This document shows positions 1-7,704 of a stretch of 64,000 nt of DNA, one piece after another. Position 1 is the first letter of the stretch. Each line of letters opens with the position of its first letter. The DNA comes from Comamonadaceae bacterium (GTDB lineage Bacteria > Pseudomonadota > Gammaproteobacteria > Burkholderiales > Burkholderiaceae_C), in the NCBI GenBank assembly GCA_009996515.1, contig JAACZV010000025.1, positions 1-64,000 on the forward strand, given 5' to 3'. The notes under the pieces are model-generated. The model saw nothing but the letters and a program-made list of their open reading frames with translations, was not told the DNA's origin and ran no database searches. The position numbers and the translations under genes are program-made.

Positions 1-1
1 C

Positions 2-124
2 GAGGCGCCCGCCGGCGAGGATGCCGAGCCGGCCGCCGCCGACGCGCCGGCCAAGAAGCGCCGCCGCCGCCGGCGCAAGCCGGGCGGCGAGGGCGCCGGC
101 ACCCCCGCGCCGGCCGCCGAGTGA
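2..124 (+). CDS. pcnB: C-terminal tail of poly(A) polymerase PcnB (partial)
   Basis: An open frame runs in from the left edge and stops with TGA at 122-124. Only about 40 residues are visible: an Ala/Pro/Glu-rich low-complexity stretch with a strongly basic patch (KKRRRRRRK). The catalytic part lies outside the window. The call rests on context: in Burkholderiales pcnB (polyadenylates RNA for decay) usually ends in such a basic tail and directly precedes folK, and here its stop overlaps the folK GTG start by 4 bp (GTGA). Another protein with a basic tail cannot be excluded from this fragment. Confidence 0.6.
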   Translation, partial: EAPAGEDAEPAAADAPAKKRRRRRRKPGGEGAGTPAPAAE

Positions 125-597
125 GTTCGCGCGCCTACGTGGGCCTGGGCGCCAACGTGGGCGCCGATCTGTCGTCCACGCTGGCCCAGGCCACGCGTGC
201 GCTGGCCGCGCTGCCGGGCACGCGGCTGGCCGGCCTGTCCAGCGCCTGGCGCAGTGCGCCGGTGGATGCCGGCGGGCCGGACTTCCTGAATGCGGTTGCC
301 GCGCTGGACACGACGCTTCAGCCCCTGGAGCTGCTGGACGCGCTGCAGGCCATCGAGCAGGCCCATGGCCGGGAGCGCCCCTACCGCAACGCGCCGCGCA
401 CGCTGGACCTCGATCTGCTGCTGTATGACGACCTGGTGCTGGACAGCCCGCGGCTGACGCTGCCCCATCCGCGGCTGGGGCAGCGCGCCTTCGTGCTGCG
501 CCCGCTGCTGGAGATCGCGCCGGAGCTGGCGCGGCTGGCCATGGGTGATGACTGGCGCGCCCAGCGCATCGAGCGCCTCGGGCCGCTGCCGCCTTGA
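121..597 (+). CDS. folK: 2-amino-4-hydroxy-6-hydroxymethyldihydropteridine pyrophosphokinase
   Basis: FolK transfers pyrophosphate from ATP to 6-hydroxymethyl-7,8-dihydropterin, the step before dihydropteroate synthase in cytoplasmic folate synthesis. The 158-residue protein has the family length. It opens with YVGLGANVG (typical N-terminal beta strand), carries [10 protein letters not shown], and has the HPPK signature around residues 80-105 ([20 protein letters not shown]) with the two catalytic Asp residues in DLDL. The start is GTG at 121, embedded in the stop of the upstream gene, so translation is probably coupled. Its own stop overlaps the next gene's TTG start. Confidence 0.95.
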   Translation: MSSRAYVGLGANVGADLSSTLAQATRALAALPGTRLAGLSSAWRSAPVDAGGPDFLNAVAALDTTLQPLELLDALQAIEQAHGRERPYRNAPRTLDLDLLLYDDLVLDSPRLTLPHPRLGQRAFVLRPLLEIAPELARLAMGDDWRAQRIERLGPLPP

Positions 598-1730
598 GCC
601 GGACGCCGATGACGGAGGCGCTCTTCCGGGTGCTGGCGGGGCTGCGGGCCGACCGCTTCTTCCAGGTGCTGCTGGCGGGGCTGTTCGTGCTGGGCTGGCT
701 GTCTGCGGCGCCGGTCTCGACCTATCCATCGCTGGTGGACGGATCGACGCTGGCGGCCCTCGCGGGCCTGCTGCTGCTGACCAAAGGCCTGGAGCTCAGC
801 GGCGTGCTCCACTGGCTCGGCCACCGCCTGGTGGCGGCCATGCCCAGCGAGCGGGCGGTGGCGCTCAGCCTCGTGATGGCCGCGGCCTTGCTGTCCACGG
901 TGCTGACCAACGACGTGGCGCTCTTCGTCGTGGTGCCGCTGACCTTGGGCGTGTGTCGAGTCGCGCGGCTGCCCGCCACCAAGCTCATCGTCTTCGAGGC
1001 CCTGGCGGTCAATGCCGGCTCGGCGCTCACGCCCATCGGCAACCCGCAGAACCTGTTCCTGTGGCAGCTGTCCAGGCTGTCCTTCGCCGAGTTCGTGTGG
1101 CAGCAACTGCCCCTGGTGGCCGTGCTGCTGGCCGCACTGGTCGTGCTGACCTGCGCGGCGTTCAAGGGCCGGGCCATGCATGTCTCCTCAGGCGAGGCCC
1201 TGCCGCTCGACGGCCGCCTGCTTGCGCTGTCGTTGCTGCTGTACCTGCCGTTCCTGATGGCGGCCGATCACGGCCAGGCGCCCTGGGCGGCCGTGACCTT
1301 GCTGGTCCTGTTCGCGCTGTTCCGGCCGCGCGCCGTTCTGGAGCTGGACTGGGGGCTGTTGCTGCTGTTCTCGCTGATGTTCATCGACTTGCGGCTGCTG
1401 GCCCAGTTGCCGGCGGTGAAGGCTGCCATGGCCGGGCTTGACCTGCAGCATCCCGTCCACCTCTACCTTGCCAGCATCGCCGCCAGCCAGCTCATCAGCA
1501 ACGTGCCCGCCGCCATCGCCTTGGCAGAGTACGCCGACGACTGGCGGGTGATCGCCTACGGCGTGAACGTTGGCGGCTTCGGCTTCATGATCGGCTCGCT
1601 CGCCAACCTGATCGCCCTGCGGATGTCGGGTGACCCCCGGGCCTGGCGCAGCTTCCATGCCTATGCGGTGCCGGCCCTGCTCCTGGCCACGCTGGTGGGG
1701 GCGTGGCTGCTTGGCCTGGCAGGCCCTTGA
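594..1730 (+). CDS. SLC13/ArsB-type anion (citrate-transporter-like) membrane permease
   Basis: This is a very hydrophobic 378-residue protein with about 10-12 predicted membrane helices, and it resembles the ArsB/NhaD/CitMHS ion-transporter superfamily. Visible signatures are [17 protein letters not shown] near residues 100-117 and the family-typical [14 protein letters not shown] near 140-153, which usually lies in the substrate/cation site; a second such motif, [10 protein letters not shown], is near 300. The substrate cannot be read from sequence (arsenite, citrate, sulfate or Na+ are all possible). The TTG at 594 overlaps the folK stop (TTGA); the in-frame ATG at 609 is an alternative start. 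It lies in the pcnB-folK operon, which gives no hint of substrate. Confidence 0.8.
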   Translation: MSRTPMTEALFRVLAGLRADRFFQVLLAGLFVLGWLSAAPVSTYPSLVDGSTLAALAGLLLLTKGLELSGVLHWLGHRLVAAMPSERAVALSLVMAAALLSTVLTNDVALFVVVPLTLGVCRVARLPATKLIVFEALAVNAGSALTPIGNPQNLFLWQLSRLSFAEFVWQQLPLVAVLLAALVVLTCAAFKGRAMHVSSGEALPLDGRLLALSLLLYLPFLMAADHGQAPWAAVTLLVLFALFRPRAVLELDWGLLLLFSLMFIDLRLLAQLPAVKAAMAGLDLQHPVHLYLASIAASQLISNVPAAIALAEYADDWRVIAYGVNVGGFGFMIGSLANLIALRMSGDPRAWRSFHAYAVPALLLATLVGAWLLGLAGP

Positions 1731-1741
1731 TGGCGCCAGAT

Positions 1742-1770
1742 GTGACGGGTCGATGACGGCGCCGTGACAT
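1742..1770 (+). promoter_or_regulatory. Candidate Pho box (PhoB site) before DUF47-pit
   Basis: Three 7-mers, GTGACGG (1742-1748), ATGACGG (1753-1759) and GTGACAT (1764-1770), are separated by exactly 4 bp, the 11-bp period of PhoB direct repeats. Read on the minus strand they resemble CTGTCAT/CTGTCAC half sites, so the orientation is reversed relative to the usual activator arrangement. A possible -10, TAAACT, lies at 1778-1783. Only the sequence pattern supports this. Confidence 0.45.
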
Positions 1771-1812
1771 TGGCCGGTAAACTTCGCGCCTTCAAAAAAT
1801 CCAAGGAAGGCC

Positions 1813-2460
1813 ATGTTGTTTGGCAAGCTGCTGCCCCGCGAGGGCAATTTTTTTGAGCTGTTCAACGAGCACGGCGGTTTCATCCTGGAAGGCGCGCGCG
1901 CCTTCCAGAAGATGATCGAGAACTATGCCGACCCGGCGCTTCGTCAGCAGTACGCCGACGAGGTCGACAAGGCCGAGCATGCGGCGGACCGCGTCACGGC
2001 CGAGGTGAACCGCCTGCTGCACCGCACCTTCATCACGCCCATCGACCGCGAGCAGATCCACAGCCTGATCAATGCGATGGACGACATCCTGGATCTGCTG
2101 CAGGACTCGTCCGAGACGCTGTCGCTCTATGACGTGCGCGCCGTGCCGGAGCAGGTGCTGCAACTGTGCACGCTGTCCGTGCGCTGCTGCGAGCGCGTGC
2201 AGCATGCCGTCACGCTGCTGCCCAACCTGAGCAAGCCGGCCACGACCGAGGCCGCGCTGAAGACCTGCGAAGAGATCGACCGGCTGGAGTCGGACGCCGA
2301 CCGCGTCATGCGCGCGGCCATGTCGCGGCTGTTCCGTGAGGAGGCGGACGTGCGCGAGCTCATCAAGCTCAAGGCGATCTACGAGCAGCTGGAATCCATC
2401 TCCGACCGCTGCGAGGACGTGGCCAATCTGATCGAGGGCATCGTCCTCGAGAACTCCTGA
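1813..2460 (+). CDS. DUF47 / PhoU-like Pit accessory protein
   Basis: This 215-residue, mostly helical, charged cytoplasmic protein belongs to the DUF47 family (TIGR00153), distant relatives of PhoU. Such proteins are encoded immediately before Pit-type phosphate transporters and are thought to control or assist them (the OrfA-Pit arrangement of rhizobia). Visible family features are FELFNEHGGFILEGARAF near residues 13-30, DxADRVTAEVNRLLHRTFITPIDRE around 55-80, and a C-terminal YEQLESISDRCEDVANLIEGI. A good ribosome-binding site (AAGGAAGG, 1801-1808) precedes the ATG. A candidate Pho box lies upstream and pit follows 89 bp downstream. Confidence 0.9.
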   Translation: MLFGKLLPREGNFFELFNEHGGFILEGARAFQKMIENYADPALRQQYADEVDKAEHAADRVTAEVNRLLHRTFITPIDREQIHSLINAMDDILDLLQDSSETLSLYDVRAVPEQVLQLCTLSVRCCERVQHAVTLLPNLSKPATTEAALKTCEEIDRLESDADRVMRAAMSRLFREEADVRELIKLKAIYEQLESISDRCEDVANLIEGIVLENS

Positions 2461-2477
2461 TCCGGCCATGATTCGAC

Positions 2478-2548
2478 TCCCGCACTCACTTCGTTCGTTG
2501 CCCCCCGAGGGGGCGCGTCAGCGCCTTCGGGCGGCCGGGCGGCGCTGA
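2478..2548. repeat. GC-rich palindromic intergenic repeat, copy A
   Basis: Copy A contains a GCCCCC-CGA-GGGGGC hairpin (2500-2514) preceded by an ACTCACTTCGTTCGTT arm, then a second inverted repeat TCAGCGCC (2518-2525)/GGCGCTGA (2541-2548). The left half matches a copy at 12551-12597 in the opposite orientation. The right arm ends one base before the pit start codon, so no Shine-Dalgarno sequence is visible there. Confidence 0.65.
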
Positions 2549-2549
2549 C

Positions 2550-3560
2550 ATGGCATCCGCTGAGATCGCCTTCTGGGTGGTGGCCCTGCTGGTCGTGCTG
2601 GCCCTGCTGTTCGACTTCATGAACGGTTTCCACGACGCCGCCAACTCCATCGCCACCGTCGTCTCCACCGGCGTGCTGAAACCGCAGCAGGCCGTGCTGT
2701 TTGCGGCCTTCTTCAACGTCATCGCGGTGGCCTTCTTCCAGCTCAAGGTGGCCGCCACCATCGGCAAAGGCATCGTCGAGCCGGGCATCGTGGACCACCA
2801 CGTCATCTTCGGCGCGCTGGTGGGCGCCATCGCCTGGAATGCCATCACCTGGTGGTGGGGCATCCCGTCCAGCTCATCGCATGCGCTGATCGGCGGCATC
2901 GCCGGCGCGGTGGTGGCCAAGGCCGGCACGCAGGCGCTGATCGCGGCCGGCATCTGGAAGACGGTGGCCTTCATCGTCATCTCGCCGCTGCTGGGCTATC
3001 TGCTGGGCTCGCTGATGATGGTCATCGTGTCCTGGGTCTGCCGGCACAAGTCGCCGCTGCGCATCGACCGCTGGTTCCGCCGGCTGCAACTGGTGTCGGC
3101 CGGGCTGTACAGCCTGGGCCATGGCGGCAACGACGCGCAGAAGACCATAGGCTTGATCTGGATGCTGCTGATCGCCGCCGGCATGGTCGGCGCTGGCGAC
3201 CATGCGCCGCCGAACTGGGTCATCGGCGCCTGCTACATCGCCATCGGCCTGGGCACCATGTTCGGCGGCTGGCGCATCGTGCAGACCATGGGCCAGCGCA
3301 TCACCAAGCTCAAGCCGGTGGGCGGCTTCTGCGCCGAGACCGGCGGTGCCATCACGCTGTTCGTCGCCACGGCGCTGGGCGTGCCGGTCTCCACCACGCA
3401 CACCATTACCGGCGCCATCGTCGGCGTGGGTTCGGTGCAGCGCGCCTCGGCCGTGCGCTGGGGCGTGGCCGGCAGCATCGTCTGGGCCTGGATCTTCACG
3501 ATCCCGGCCGCGGCGCTGATGGCCGGCATCTGCTACTGGATCAGCTTCGCGTTGTATTGA
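2550..3560 (+). CDS. pit: Inorganic phosphate transporter, Pit family
   Basis: Pit-type permeases import phosphate (as metal-phosphate) with protons through the inner membrane. The 336-residue protein has about 9-10 hydrophobic segments and both halves of the PHO4 internal repeat: DFMNGFHDAANSIAT near residues 20-34 and LGHGGNDAQKTIGLIW near 190-205, plus the PVSTTHTITGAIVGVG segment near 280. The length is typical of the short bacterial Pit form. It is paired with the DUF47 gene upstream. The start ATG has no obvious Shine-Dalgarno sequence because a palindromic repeat abuts it. A downstream in-frame start is unlikely because the N-terminal helix begins immediately. Confidence 0.95.
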   Translation: MASAEIAFWVVALLVVLALLFDFMNGFHDAANSIATVVSTGVLKPQQAVLFAAFFNVIAVAFFQLKVAATIGKGIVEPGIVDHHVIFGALVGAIAWNAITWWWGIPSSSSHALIGGIAGAVVAKAGTQALIAAGIWKTVAFIVISPLLGYLLGSLMMVIVSWVCRHKSPLRIDRWFRRLQLVSAGLYSLGHGGNDAQKTIGLIWMLLIAAGMVGAGDHAPPNWVIGACYIAIGLGTMFGGWRIVQTMGQRITKLKPVGGFCAETGGAITLFVATALGVPVSTTHTITGAIVGVGSVQRASAVRWGVAGSIVWAWIFTIPAAALMAGICYWISFALY

Positions 3561-3580
3561 CCCAACCCCTTGCGGCCTGA

Positions 3581-3637
3581 CGGCCGCCCCTCAAGGGGGC
3601 ACTCCCGAAGGAACGGCAAAGCCGGATCCGTGGGAGT
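3581..3637. repeat. Nested palindromes in the convergent pit/TM2 intergenic region
   Basis: Between two convergent genes (3561-3673) there is a GC hairpin with GCCCC/GGGGC arms (3586-3600), then ACTCCC (3601-3606) pairing with GGGAGT (3632-3637) around an inner CGGC-AAA-GCCG hairpin (3614-3624). It may act as a bidirectional terminator, although no T tract is present. It belongs to the same style of GC palindrome found elsewhere in the window. Confidence 0.5.
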
Positions 3638-3673
3638 CGCTGGAGGGGCCGCGGCACTGCGTGCGCGGCGAAT

Positions 3674-4102
3674 TCAGGATCCTTCGGCTTGTGATTCGAA
3701 GTAGCGCTGGGCGCTGAAGGCGATGGTCGCCATCAGCGCCGTGCCGCCCAGCAGCAGGCACAGCACGACGCCGATGATGGCCGGCCAGCCACCGGCCGAC
3801 ACCGGCTGGCCGCCGTTGAAGCGGGCGTTCCAGCGCTCGTCCGGCGTCAGGCCATAGACGATGCCGCCCAGCAGCGCGGCGACGAGGCTGAGGCCCAGCA
3901 GCGGGATCAGCACCCAGGCCAGTCGGTCGTCCTGGCCCAGCTGGTCCATCCGTTGCAGCCCGACGAGACCCAGCAGCGTCGGCAGCGGGAACAGCCAGGC
4001 CCAGCGGTCCTTCAGGCCGTGGAGATAGAAGCGGTGCAGGCCGAAGACGCCCAGCAGCAGGGCCAGCCAGGTGGCGACCGCCTTGTGCTTGACGGCGCTC
4101 AT
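3674..4102 (-). CDS. TM2-domain-type small membrane protein
   Basis: This 142-residue protein has four hydrophobic segments. The N-terminal half (KHKAVATWLALLLGVFGLHR, then FYLHG) matches the TM2 domain pattern: a short helix, an FGLHRFYLG-like turn and a second helix. The C-terminal half holds two more membrane segments near residues 60-82 and 105-130. TM2 proteins are common and of unknown function. The start ATG overlaps the stop of the upstream acetyltransferase gene by 4 bp (ATGA), so the two are probably co-translated. Confidence 0.7.
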   Translation of the reverse strand: MSAVKHKAVATWLALLLGVFGLHRFYLHGLKDRWAWLFPLPTLLGLVGLQRMDQLGQDDRLAWVLIPLLGLSLVAALLGGIVYGLTPDERWNARFNGGQPVSAGGWPAIIGVVLCLLLGGTALMATIAFSAQRYFESQAEGS

Positions 4103-4641
4103 GCGGCCGCCGCGCTGTCGCCCAGGCCCAGCGTGCGTTGCATCAGCACGACGTCCAGCCAGCGGCCGAACTTCCAGCCCGCGCTCTTGAGCAGGCCGGT
4201 GCGCTCGAAGCCCAGCGCCTGGTGCACGCCGATGGAGGCGGCGTTGTGCGCGTCGCCGATGACGGCCAGCATCTGGCGCGCACCGGCGGCCTCGCAGCGG
4301 GCGATCAGCTCGGCCAGCAGCAGCCGTCCCAGCCCCAGGCCCTGTGCCGCCGGCGCGAGGTAGATGGAGTCCTCCACGCAGAAGCGGTAGGCCAGCCGGG
4401 GGCGGAAATAGTTCGCGTAGGCATAGCCCAGTACCTGGCCGTCGCGCTCGGCGACCAGCCAGGGCAGCTGGCGGCCCAGCACCTCCTGGCGGCGGCGGCC
4501 CATCTCGGCCACGTCGGGGATCTCGGTCTCGAAAGTGCCCGTGCCATGTTCGACGGCATGGGCGTAGATGGCCTGGATCGCGCTCAGGTCGGCATCGGTG
4601 CTGGGGCGGATGAGCAAGGCGGTGGGCGAGGGCTGGGGCAT
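4099..4641 (-). CDS. GNAT family N-acetyltransferase (phosphinothricin acetyltransferase-like)
   Basis: This 180-residue enzyme probably transfers acetyl from acetyl-CoA to a small amine. It begins IRPSTDADLSAIQAIYAHAV, the typical opening of the PAT/Pat-bar GNAT subfamily. It carries the acetyl-CoA pyrophosphate loop LAPAAQGLGLGRLLLAEL near residues 95-112 and the NxxSIGVHQALGF helix near 133-145, ending with GRWLDVVLMQRTL. The real substrate (phosphinothricin, methionine sulfoximine or another amine) cannot be decided. The ATG at 4641 is the first Met giving the family N-terminus; the open frame continues upstream but only antisense to rpsP-rimM. It is co-transcribed with the TM2 gene. Confidence 0.85.
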   Translation of the reverse strand: MPQPSPTALLIRPSTDADLSAIQAIYAHAVEHGTGTFETEIPDVAEMGRRRQEVLGRQLPWLVAERDGQVLGYAYANYFRPRLAYRFCVEDSIYLAPAAQGLGLGRLLLAELIARCEAAGARQMLAVIGDAHNAASIGVHQALGFERTGLLKSAGWKFGRWLDVVLMQRTLGLGDSAAAA

Positions 4642-4648
4642 GGTTGTC

Positions 4649-4676
4649 TGGAAACGAATCCGATCGAGTTTATAAT
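4649..4676 (+). promoter_or_regulatory. Sigma-70 promoter of the rpsP operon
   Basis: A perfect TATAAT lies at 4671-4676. The -35 candidate TGGAAA at 4649-4654 with a 16-bp spacer is weak. The initiation point would be near 4683, giving a leader of about 160 nt before rpsP. AT-rich sequence here contrasts with the surrounding GC-rich DNA. Confidence 0.6.
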
Positions 4677-4730
4677 GCTGAGTTCCGGTGCCGGCCGCGG
4701 GGAGCTGCGGCGTATCTACGGTGCCTGAGA

Positions 4731-4767
4731 CGGCGGTAATGCCGGCGGGGACTCGCCGCGAATTTTT
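4731..4767 (+). promoter_or_regulatory. Attenuator-like alternative hairpins in the rpsP leader
   Basis: CGGCG (4743-4747) pairs with CGCCG (4754-4758) and is followed four bases later by TTTTT (4763-4767), a weak intrinsic-terminator shape. An upstream CGGC (4731-4734) can instead pair with GCCG (4741-4744), which overlaps the terminator's 5' arm, so the two hairpins are mutually exclusive. The arms are short (4-5 bp). The ligand or trigger, if any, is unknown. Confidence 0.35.
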
Positions 4768-4842
4768 GCTTTTCCGATCTGCTCGCCCTGAGTGTCTCCT
4801 GGTGCGGTGATCGCCCAACCCATCATCAGTTAAGGAAACATC

Positions 4843-5103
4843 ATGGTTGTGATTCGTCTGGCCCGCGGCGGCTCCAAGAAGCGCCCCTTCTACAACATCG
4901 TCGTGGCCAACAGCCGCCAGCGTCGTGATGGCCGCTTCATCGAGCGCGTGGGCTTCTACAACCCCGTCGCTTCCGGTGCCGCCGAGAAGCTGCGCGTCTC
5001 GCAAGACCGCGTGAGCTACTGGATCGGCGTCGGCGCCCAGCTGTCGCCCACCGTCGCCCGCCTGGTGGGCGAGGCCAAGACGGCCGCTGTCGCTGCCGCC
5101 TAA
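4843..5103 (+). CDS. rpsP: 30S ribosomal protein S16
   Basis: S16 is a small-subunit protein binding 16S rRNA in the 5' domain. The 86-residue product starts [20 protein letters not shown], contains [18 protein letters not shown] and ends with an Ala-rich tail, all typical. An AAGGAAA ribosome-binding sequence precedes the ATG. It is the first gene of the conserved rpsP-rimM-trmD-rplS operon, and rimM begins 6 bp after its stop. Confidence 0.98.
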   Translation: MVVIRLARGGSKKRPFYNIVVANSRQRRDGRFIERVGFYNPVASGAAEKLRVSQDRVSYWIGVGAQLSPTVARLVGEAKTAAVAAA

Positions 5104-5109
5104 AAGCGC

Positions 5110-5700
5110 GTGGCAGGCAACAAGCCTCAGCAAGACGGCGCCTCGGCGCCGTCTTTTGCTTCCTGGCCCGATGATCTGGTGCCGGTGGGCCGCGTCCTGG
5201 ATGCCTGGGGCATCAAGGGCGGGCTCAAGGTGCAGGCCTACTCGGCCGATGCGGACGCGCTGTTCAGCGCCAAGCGCTGGTATCTGAAGTCCACCGGCCC
5301 CAAGCCGGGCCAGCTGACGCTGGCACTGCGCTCGGTGCGCGAGCAGGGCGAGGGCATCGTCGCCATGGCCGAAGGCCTGGACGACCGCAACGCCGCCGAG
5401 GCCTTGCGCGGCCACGAGATCCTCGTCCCTCGCAGCGACTTCCCGCGCACGCCGGATGGCGAGTACTACTGGGTGGACCTCATCGGCCTGGACGTCGTCA
5501 ACCGCGAGTCCCAGCCGCTGGGCCGGGTCATCGGCCTGATCGACACCGGCCCGCATGCCGTGCTGCGCATCCTGCCGCCGGGTGTGGTCGAACCGGCCAA
5601 GCCCGACCAGGAGCGGTTGATCCCGTTCGTGGCGGCCTTCGTCGACGACGTGGACCTGCAGGCCCGGCGCATCACGGTCGACTGGGGTCTGGACTTCTGA
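5110..5700 (+). CDS. rimM: Ribosome maturation factor RimM
   Basis: RimM assists assembly of the 30S head and binds S19. The 196-residue protein has the N-terminal RimM beta barrel ([21 protein letters not shown] near residues 23-43, [16 protein letters not shown] near 97-112) and a C-terminal PRC barrel ([13 protein letters not shown]... [19 protein letters not shown]). The start is taken as GTG 5110, 6 bp after the rpsP stop. This gives an unusually long N-terminal extension of about 20 residues before the domain; no better-placed start is visible, so the extension may be real. Confidence 0.95.
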   Translation: MAGNKPQQDGASAPSFASWPDDLVPVGRVLDAWGIKGGLKVQAYSADADALFSAKRWYLKSTGPKPGQLTLALRSVREQGEGIVAMAEGLDDRNAAEALRGHEILVPRSDFPRTPDGEYYWVDLIGLDVVNRESQPLGRVIGLIDTGPHAVLRILPPGVVEPAKPDQERLIPFVAAFVDDVDLQARRITVDWGLDF

Positions 5701-5704
5701 GGCC

Positions 5705-6457
5705 ATGCGCTTCGATGTCCTGACCCTGTTCCCGGAGCTGTTCGCGCCGCACCTGACGCATGGCGTCACGCGGCGCGCCTTCGAGAGCCGGCAGGTCGAC
5801 GTGCGGCTGTGGCCGCTGCGCGACTTCGCCGAGGACAACTACCGCCGCGTCGACGACCGCACCTATGGCGGCGGCCCCGGCATGGTCATGCTGGCCGAGC
5901 CTCTGGAGAGGGCGCTCGCGGCCGTCAAGGCGGAGCGTGGCGAGGCGGCGCCCGCCGTCATCCATTTCACGCCCACCGGGGCCCGCATCGACCAGGCGCG
6001 TGTCAACGAGCTGGCGGCAGGCCCCGGCGCCATCCTGCTGTGCGGCCGCTACGAGGGCATAGACCAGCGCGTGCTGGACCGCCATGTGACGCTGGAGCTC
6101 AGCCTGGGCGACTTCGTGCTGTCCGGCGGCGAACTGCCGGCGCTGGCGCTGCTGGATGCGGTCGCGCGCCTGCAGCACGGCGTGCTGGGCGACGCGAAGT
6201 CGCATGAGCAGGACAGCTTCTCCGACGGCTTGCTGGACTGCCCGCACTACAGCCGGCCCGAGGTCCTGCCCGACGGCCGCGAGGTGCCGGCGGTGCTGCT
6301 GTCGGGCCACCATGCCGACATCCGGCGCTGGCGCCGCGAGCAGTCGTTGGCGCTGACGGCGGCACGCCGCCCCGACCTCATCGACGCGGCGCGCGCGGCC
6401 GGCCGCCTGAGCAAGGCCGACGAGGCTTTCCTGGCCAGGTCTAGGCAAAACCCGTAA
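5705..6457 (+). CDS. trmD: tRNA (guanine-N1)-methyltransferase
   Basis: TrmD uses S-adenosylmethionine to make m1G37 in tRNAs, preventing +1 frameshifts. The 250-residue SPOUT-fold protein begins [13 protein letters not shown] and carries [16 protein letters not shown] near residues 53-68. The trefoil-knot cofactor segments are [15 protein letters not shown] (near 112-126) and [16 protein letters not shown] (near 136-151). The C-terminal [20 protein letters not shown] is standard. It sits 4 bp after rimM and precedes rplS. Confidence 0.98.
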   Translation: MRFDVLTLFPELFAPHLTHGVTRRAFESRQVDVRLWPLRDFAEDNYRRVDDRTYGGGPGMVMLAEPLERALAAVKAERGEAAPAVIHFTPTGARIDQARVNELAAGPGAILLCGRYEGIDQRVLDRHVTLELSLGDFVLSGGELPALALLDAVARLQHGVLGDAKSHEQDSFSDGLLDCPHYSRPEVLPDGREVPAVLLSGHHADIRRWRREQSLALTAARRPDLIDAARAAGRLSKADEAFLARSRQNP

Positions 6458-6579
6458 TTCCGGGCTACACTTACAGGCTGTCCGATCCTCTGGCGGGTCG
6501 AGTGGACCGGGTGCTTTGCGGCACCAGGCTGCAAACCCAACCGATAAATAGCGGCTCGCCACGATCCTTAGGAGTGCAG

Positions 6580-6933
6580 ATGAACCTGATCCAAACCCTC
6601 GAGCAAGAAGAAATTGCTCGCCTGAACAAGACCATCCCGGCCTTCGCCCCCGGCGACACCGTGATCGTCAGCGTGAACGTCGTCGAAGGCAGCCGCAAGC
6701 GCGTGCAGGCCTACGAAGGCGTCGTCATCGCCAAGCGCAACCGCGGCCTGAACAGCAGCTTCATCGTCCGCAAGATCTCCAGCGGCGAAGGCGTCGAGCG
6801 TACCTTCCAGCTCTACAGCCCGCTGATCGCCGGCATCGAAGTCAAGCGCCGCGGTGATGTGCGCCGCGCCAAGCTGTACTACCTGCGCGAGCGTTCGGGC
6901 AAGTCGGCCCGCATCAAGGAAAAGCTGGCCTAA
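6580..6933 (+). CDS. rplS: 50S ribosomal protein L19
   Basis: L19 lies at the 30S-50S interface. The ATG at 6580, preceded by AGGAG at 6570-6574, gives a 117-residue protein [20 protein letters not shown]... with the family core [35 protein letters not shown] and the C-terminal [20 protein letters not shown]. An in-frame TTG/ATG further upstream would add unrelated residues and lacks a ribosome-binding site. The 122-bp trmD-rplS spacer holds no recognised element beyond a small 5-bp hairpin near 6509-6524. An intrinsic terminator follows directly. Confidence 0.98.
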   Translation: MNLIQTLEQEEIARLNKTIPAFAPGDTVIVSVNVVEGSRKRVQAYEGVVIAKRNRGLNSSFIVRKISSGEGVERTFQLYSPLIAGIEVKRRGDVRRAKLYYLRERSGKSARIKEKLA

Positions 6934-6955
6934 TCAGCCGGCCCAGGCCACTCAA

Positions 6956-6992
6956 GCCGCCCGGAGCTACGCTCTCGGCGGCTTTTGTTTTT
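6956..6992 (+). terminator. Intrinsic terminator after rplS
   Basis: GCCGCC (6956-6961) pairs with GGCGGC (6977-6982) across a 15-nt loop and is followed by TTTTGTTTTT. It ends the ribosomal protein operon just before the NUDIX gene. Confidence 0.85.
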
Positions 6993-6997
6993 CTGCC

Positions 6998-7681
6998 ATG
7001 ACCCGTCCCGTCATCACCCAGCCGCAGCTCGCGCCGGTCACCGGCGTCGACACCCATCTGCCGGCCGTTCCCGCCGCCGCATTGACGGCCCAGGCCATCC
7101 GCGCGCGACTGGGCGCACTGGCGGGCTGGCGACCTGAGTTCCCGGGTGATGGCGGCCTGTTGGCCGGTCGCCAACCCGCCGGCGCCGCCGTGCTGATGCC
7201 CCTGGTGCAGCGCGACGCGGGGCTGAACCTGCTGCTGACGCGCCGCACGGACCATCTGCGCGACCATGCCGGCCAGATCAGCTTTCCCGGCGGCCGCGTC
7301 GAGCCCGAGGACGAGGGCCCGGTGGCGACCGCGCTGCGCGAGACCGAGGAGGAGATCGGCTTGTCGCGCCGCTACATCGAGGTCGTCGGTCAGTTGCCCG
7401 TCTATTCGACGGTCACCGCCTTCCAGGTCACGCCGGTGGTGGCCCTGGTCGAGCCCGGCTTCACGCTGCGGCTCGACGACTTCGAGGTCGCCGAGGCCTT
7501 CGAGGTGCCGCTGGCCTGGCTGATGGATCCGGCCCACCACCGCCACCACCGCGTCGAGTTCGCGGGGGCCGAGCGGCGCTTCCTGTCCATGCCCTGGCAG
7601 GGGGGCGGACGCGAGTACTTCATCTGGGGCGCGACGGCGGCAATGTTGCGCAACCTCTATCGTTTGCTGAGCGCCCCCTGA
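6998..7681 (+). CDS. NUDIX hydrolase, probable CoA pyrophosphatase
   Basis: This probably hydrolyses coenzyme A or acyl-CoA to 4'-phosphopantetheine and 3',5'-ADP. The 227-residue protein has the NudL/Nudt7-type block LLTRRTDHLRDHAGQISFPG just before the NUDIX box GGRVEPEDEGPVATALRETE followed by EEIGL (about residues 96-122), with the metal-binding REtEEE glutamates intact. The C-terminal part contains VPLAWLMDP and REYFIWGATAAML, both usual in the family. The ATG at 6998 lies just after the rplS terminator; further upstream the frame only shadows rplS. It lies 23 bp ahead of the next gene. Confidence 0.9.
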   Translation: MTRPVITQPQLAPVTGVDTHLPAVPAAALTAQAIRARLGALAGWRPEFPGDGGLLAGRQPAGAAVLMPLVQRDAGLNLLLTRRTDHLRDHAGQISFPGGRVEPEDEGPVATALRETEEEIGLSRRYIEVVGQLPVYSTVTAFQVTPVVALVEPGFTLRLDDFEVAEAFEVPLAWLMDPAHHRHHRVEFAGAERRFLSMPWQGGGREYFIWGATAAMLRNLYRLLSAP

Positions 7682-7704
7682 CCCGGGCACTATCATCCGC
7701 GCCC

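Noticed and set aside
4721-4751. Resemblance of the rpsP leader to a TPP riboswitch (GGTGCCTGAGA ... GGTAATGCCGGCG-GGGA)
   Set aside because: The pieces appear in the right order, but the segment is far too short and lacks the ACCTGAT core and the helix between the halves. The downstream genes have no link to thiamine.
4642-5838. N-terminal extension of the acetyltransferase frame across rpsP-rimM
   Set aside because: The extension runs antisense to three certain genes and has no family similarity. The family start fits the ATG at 4641.
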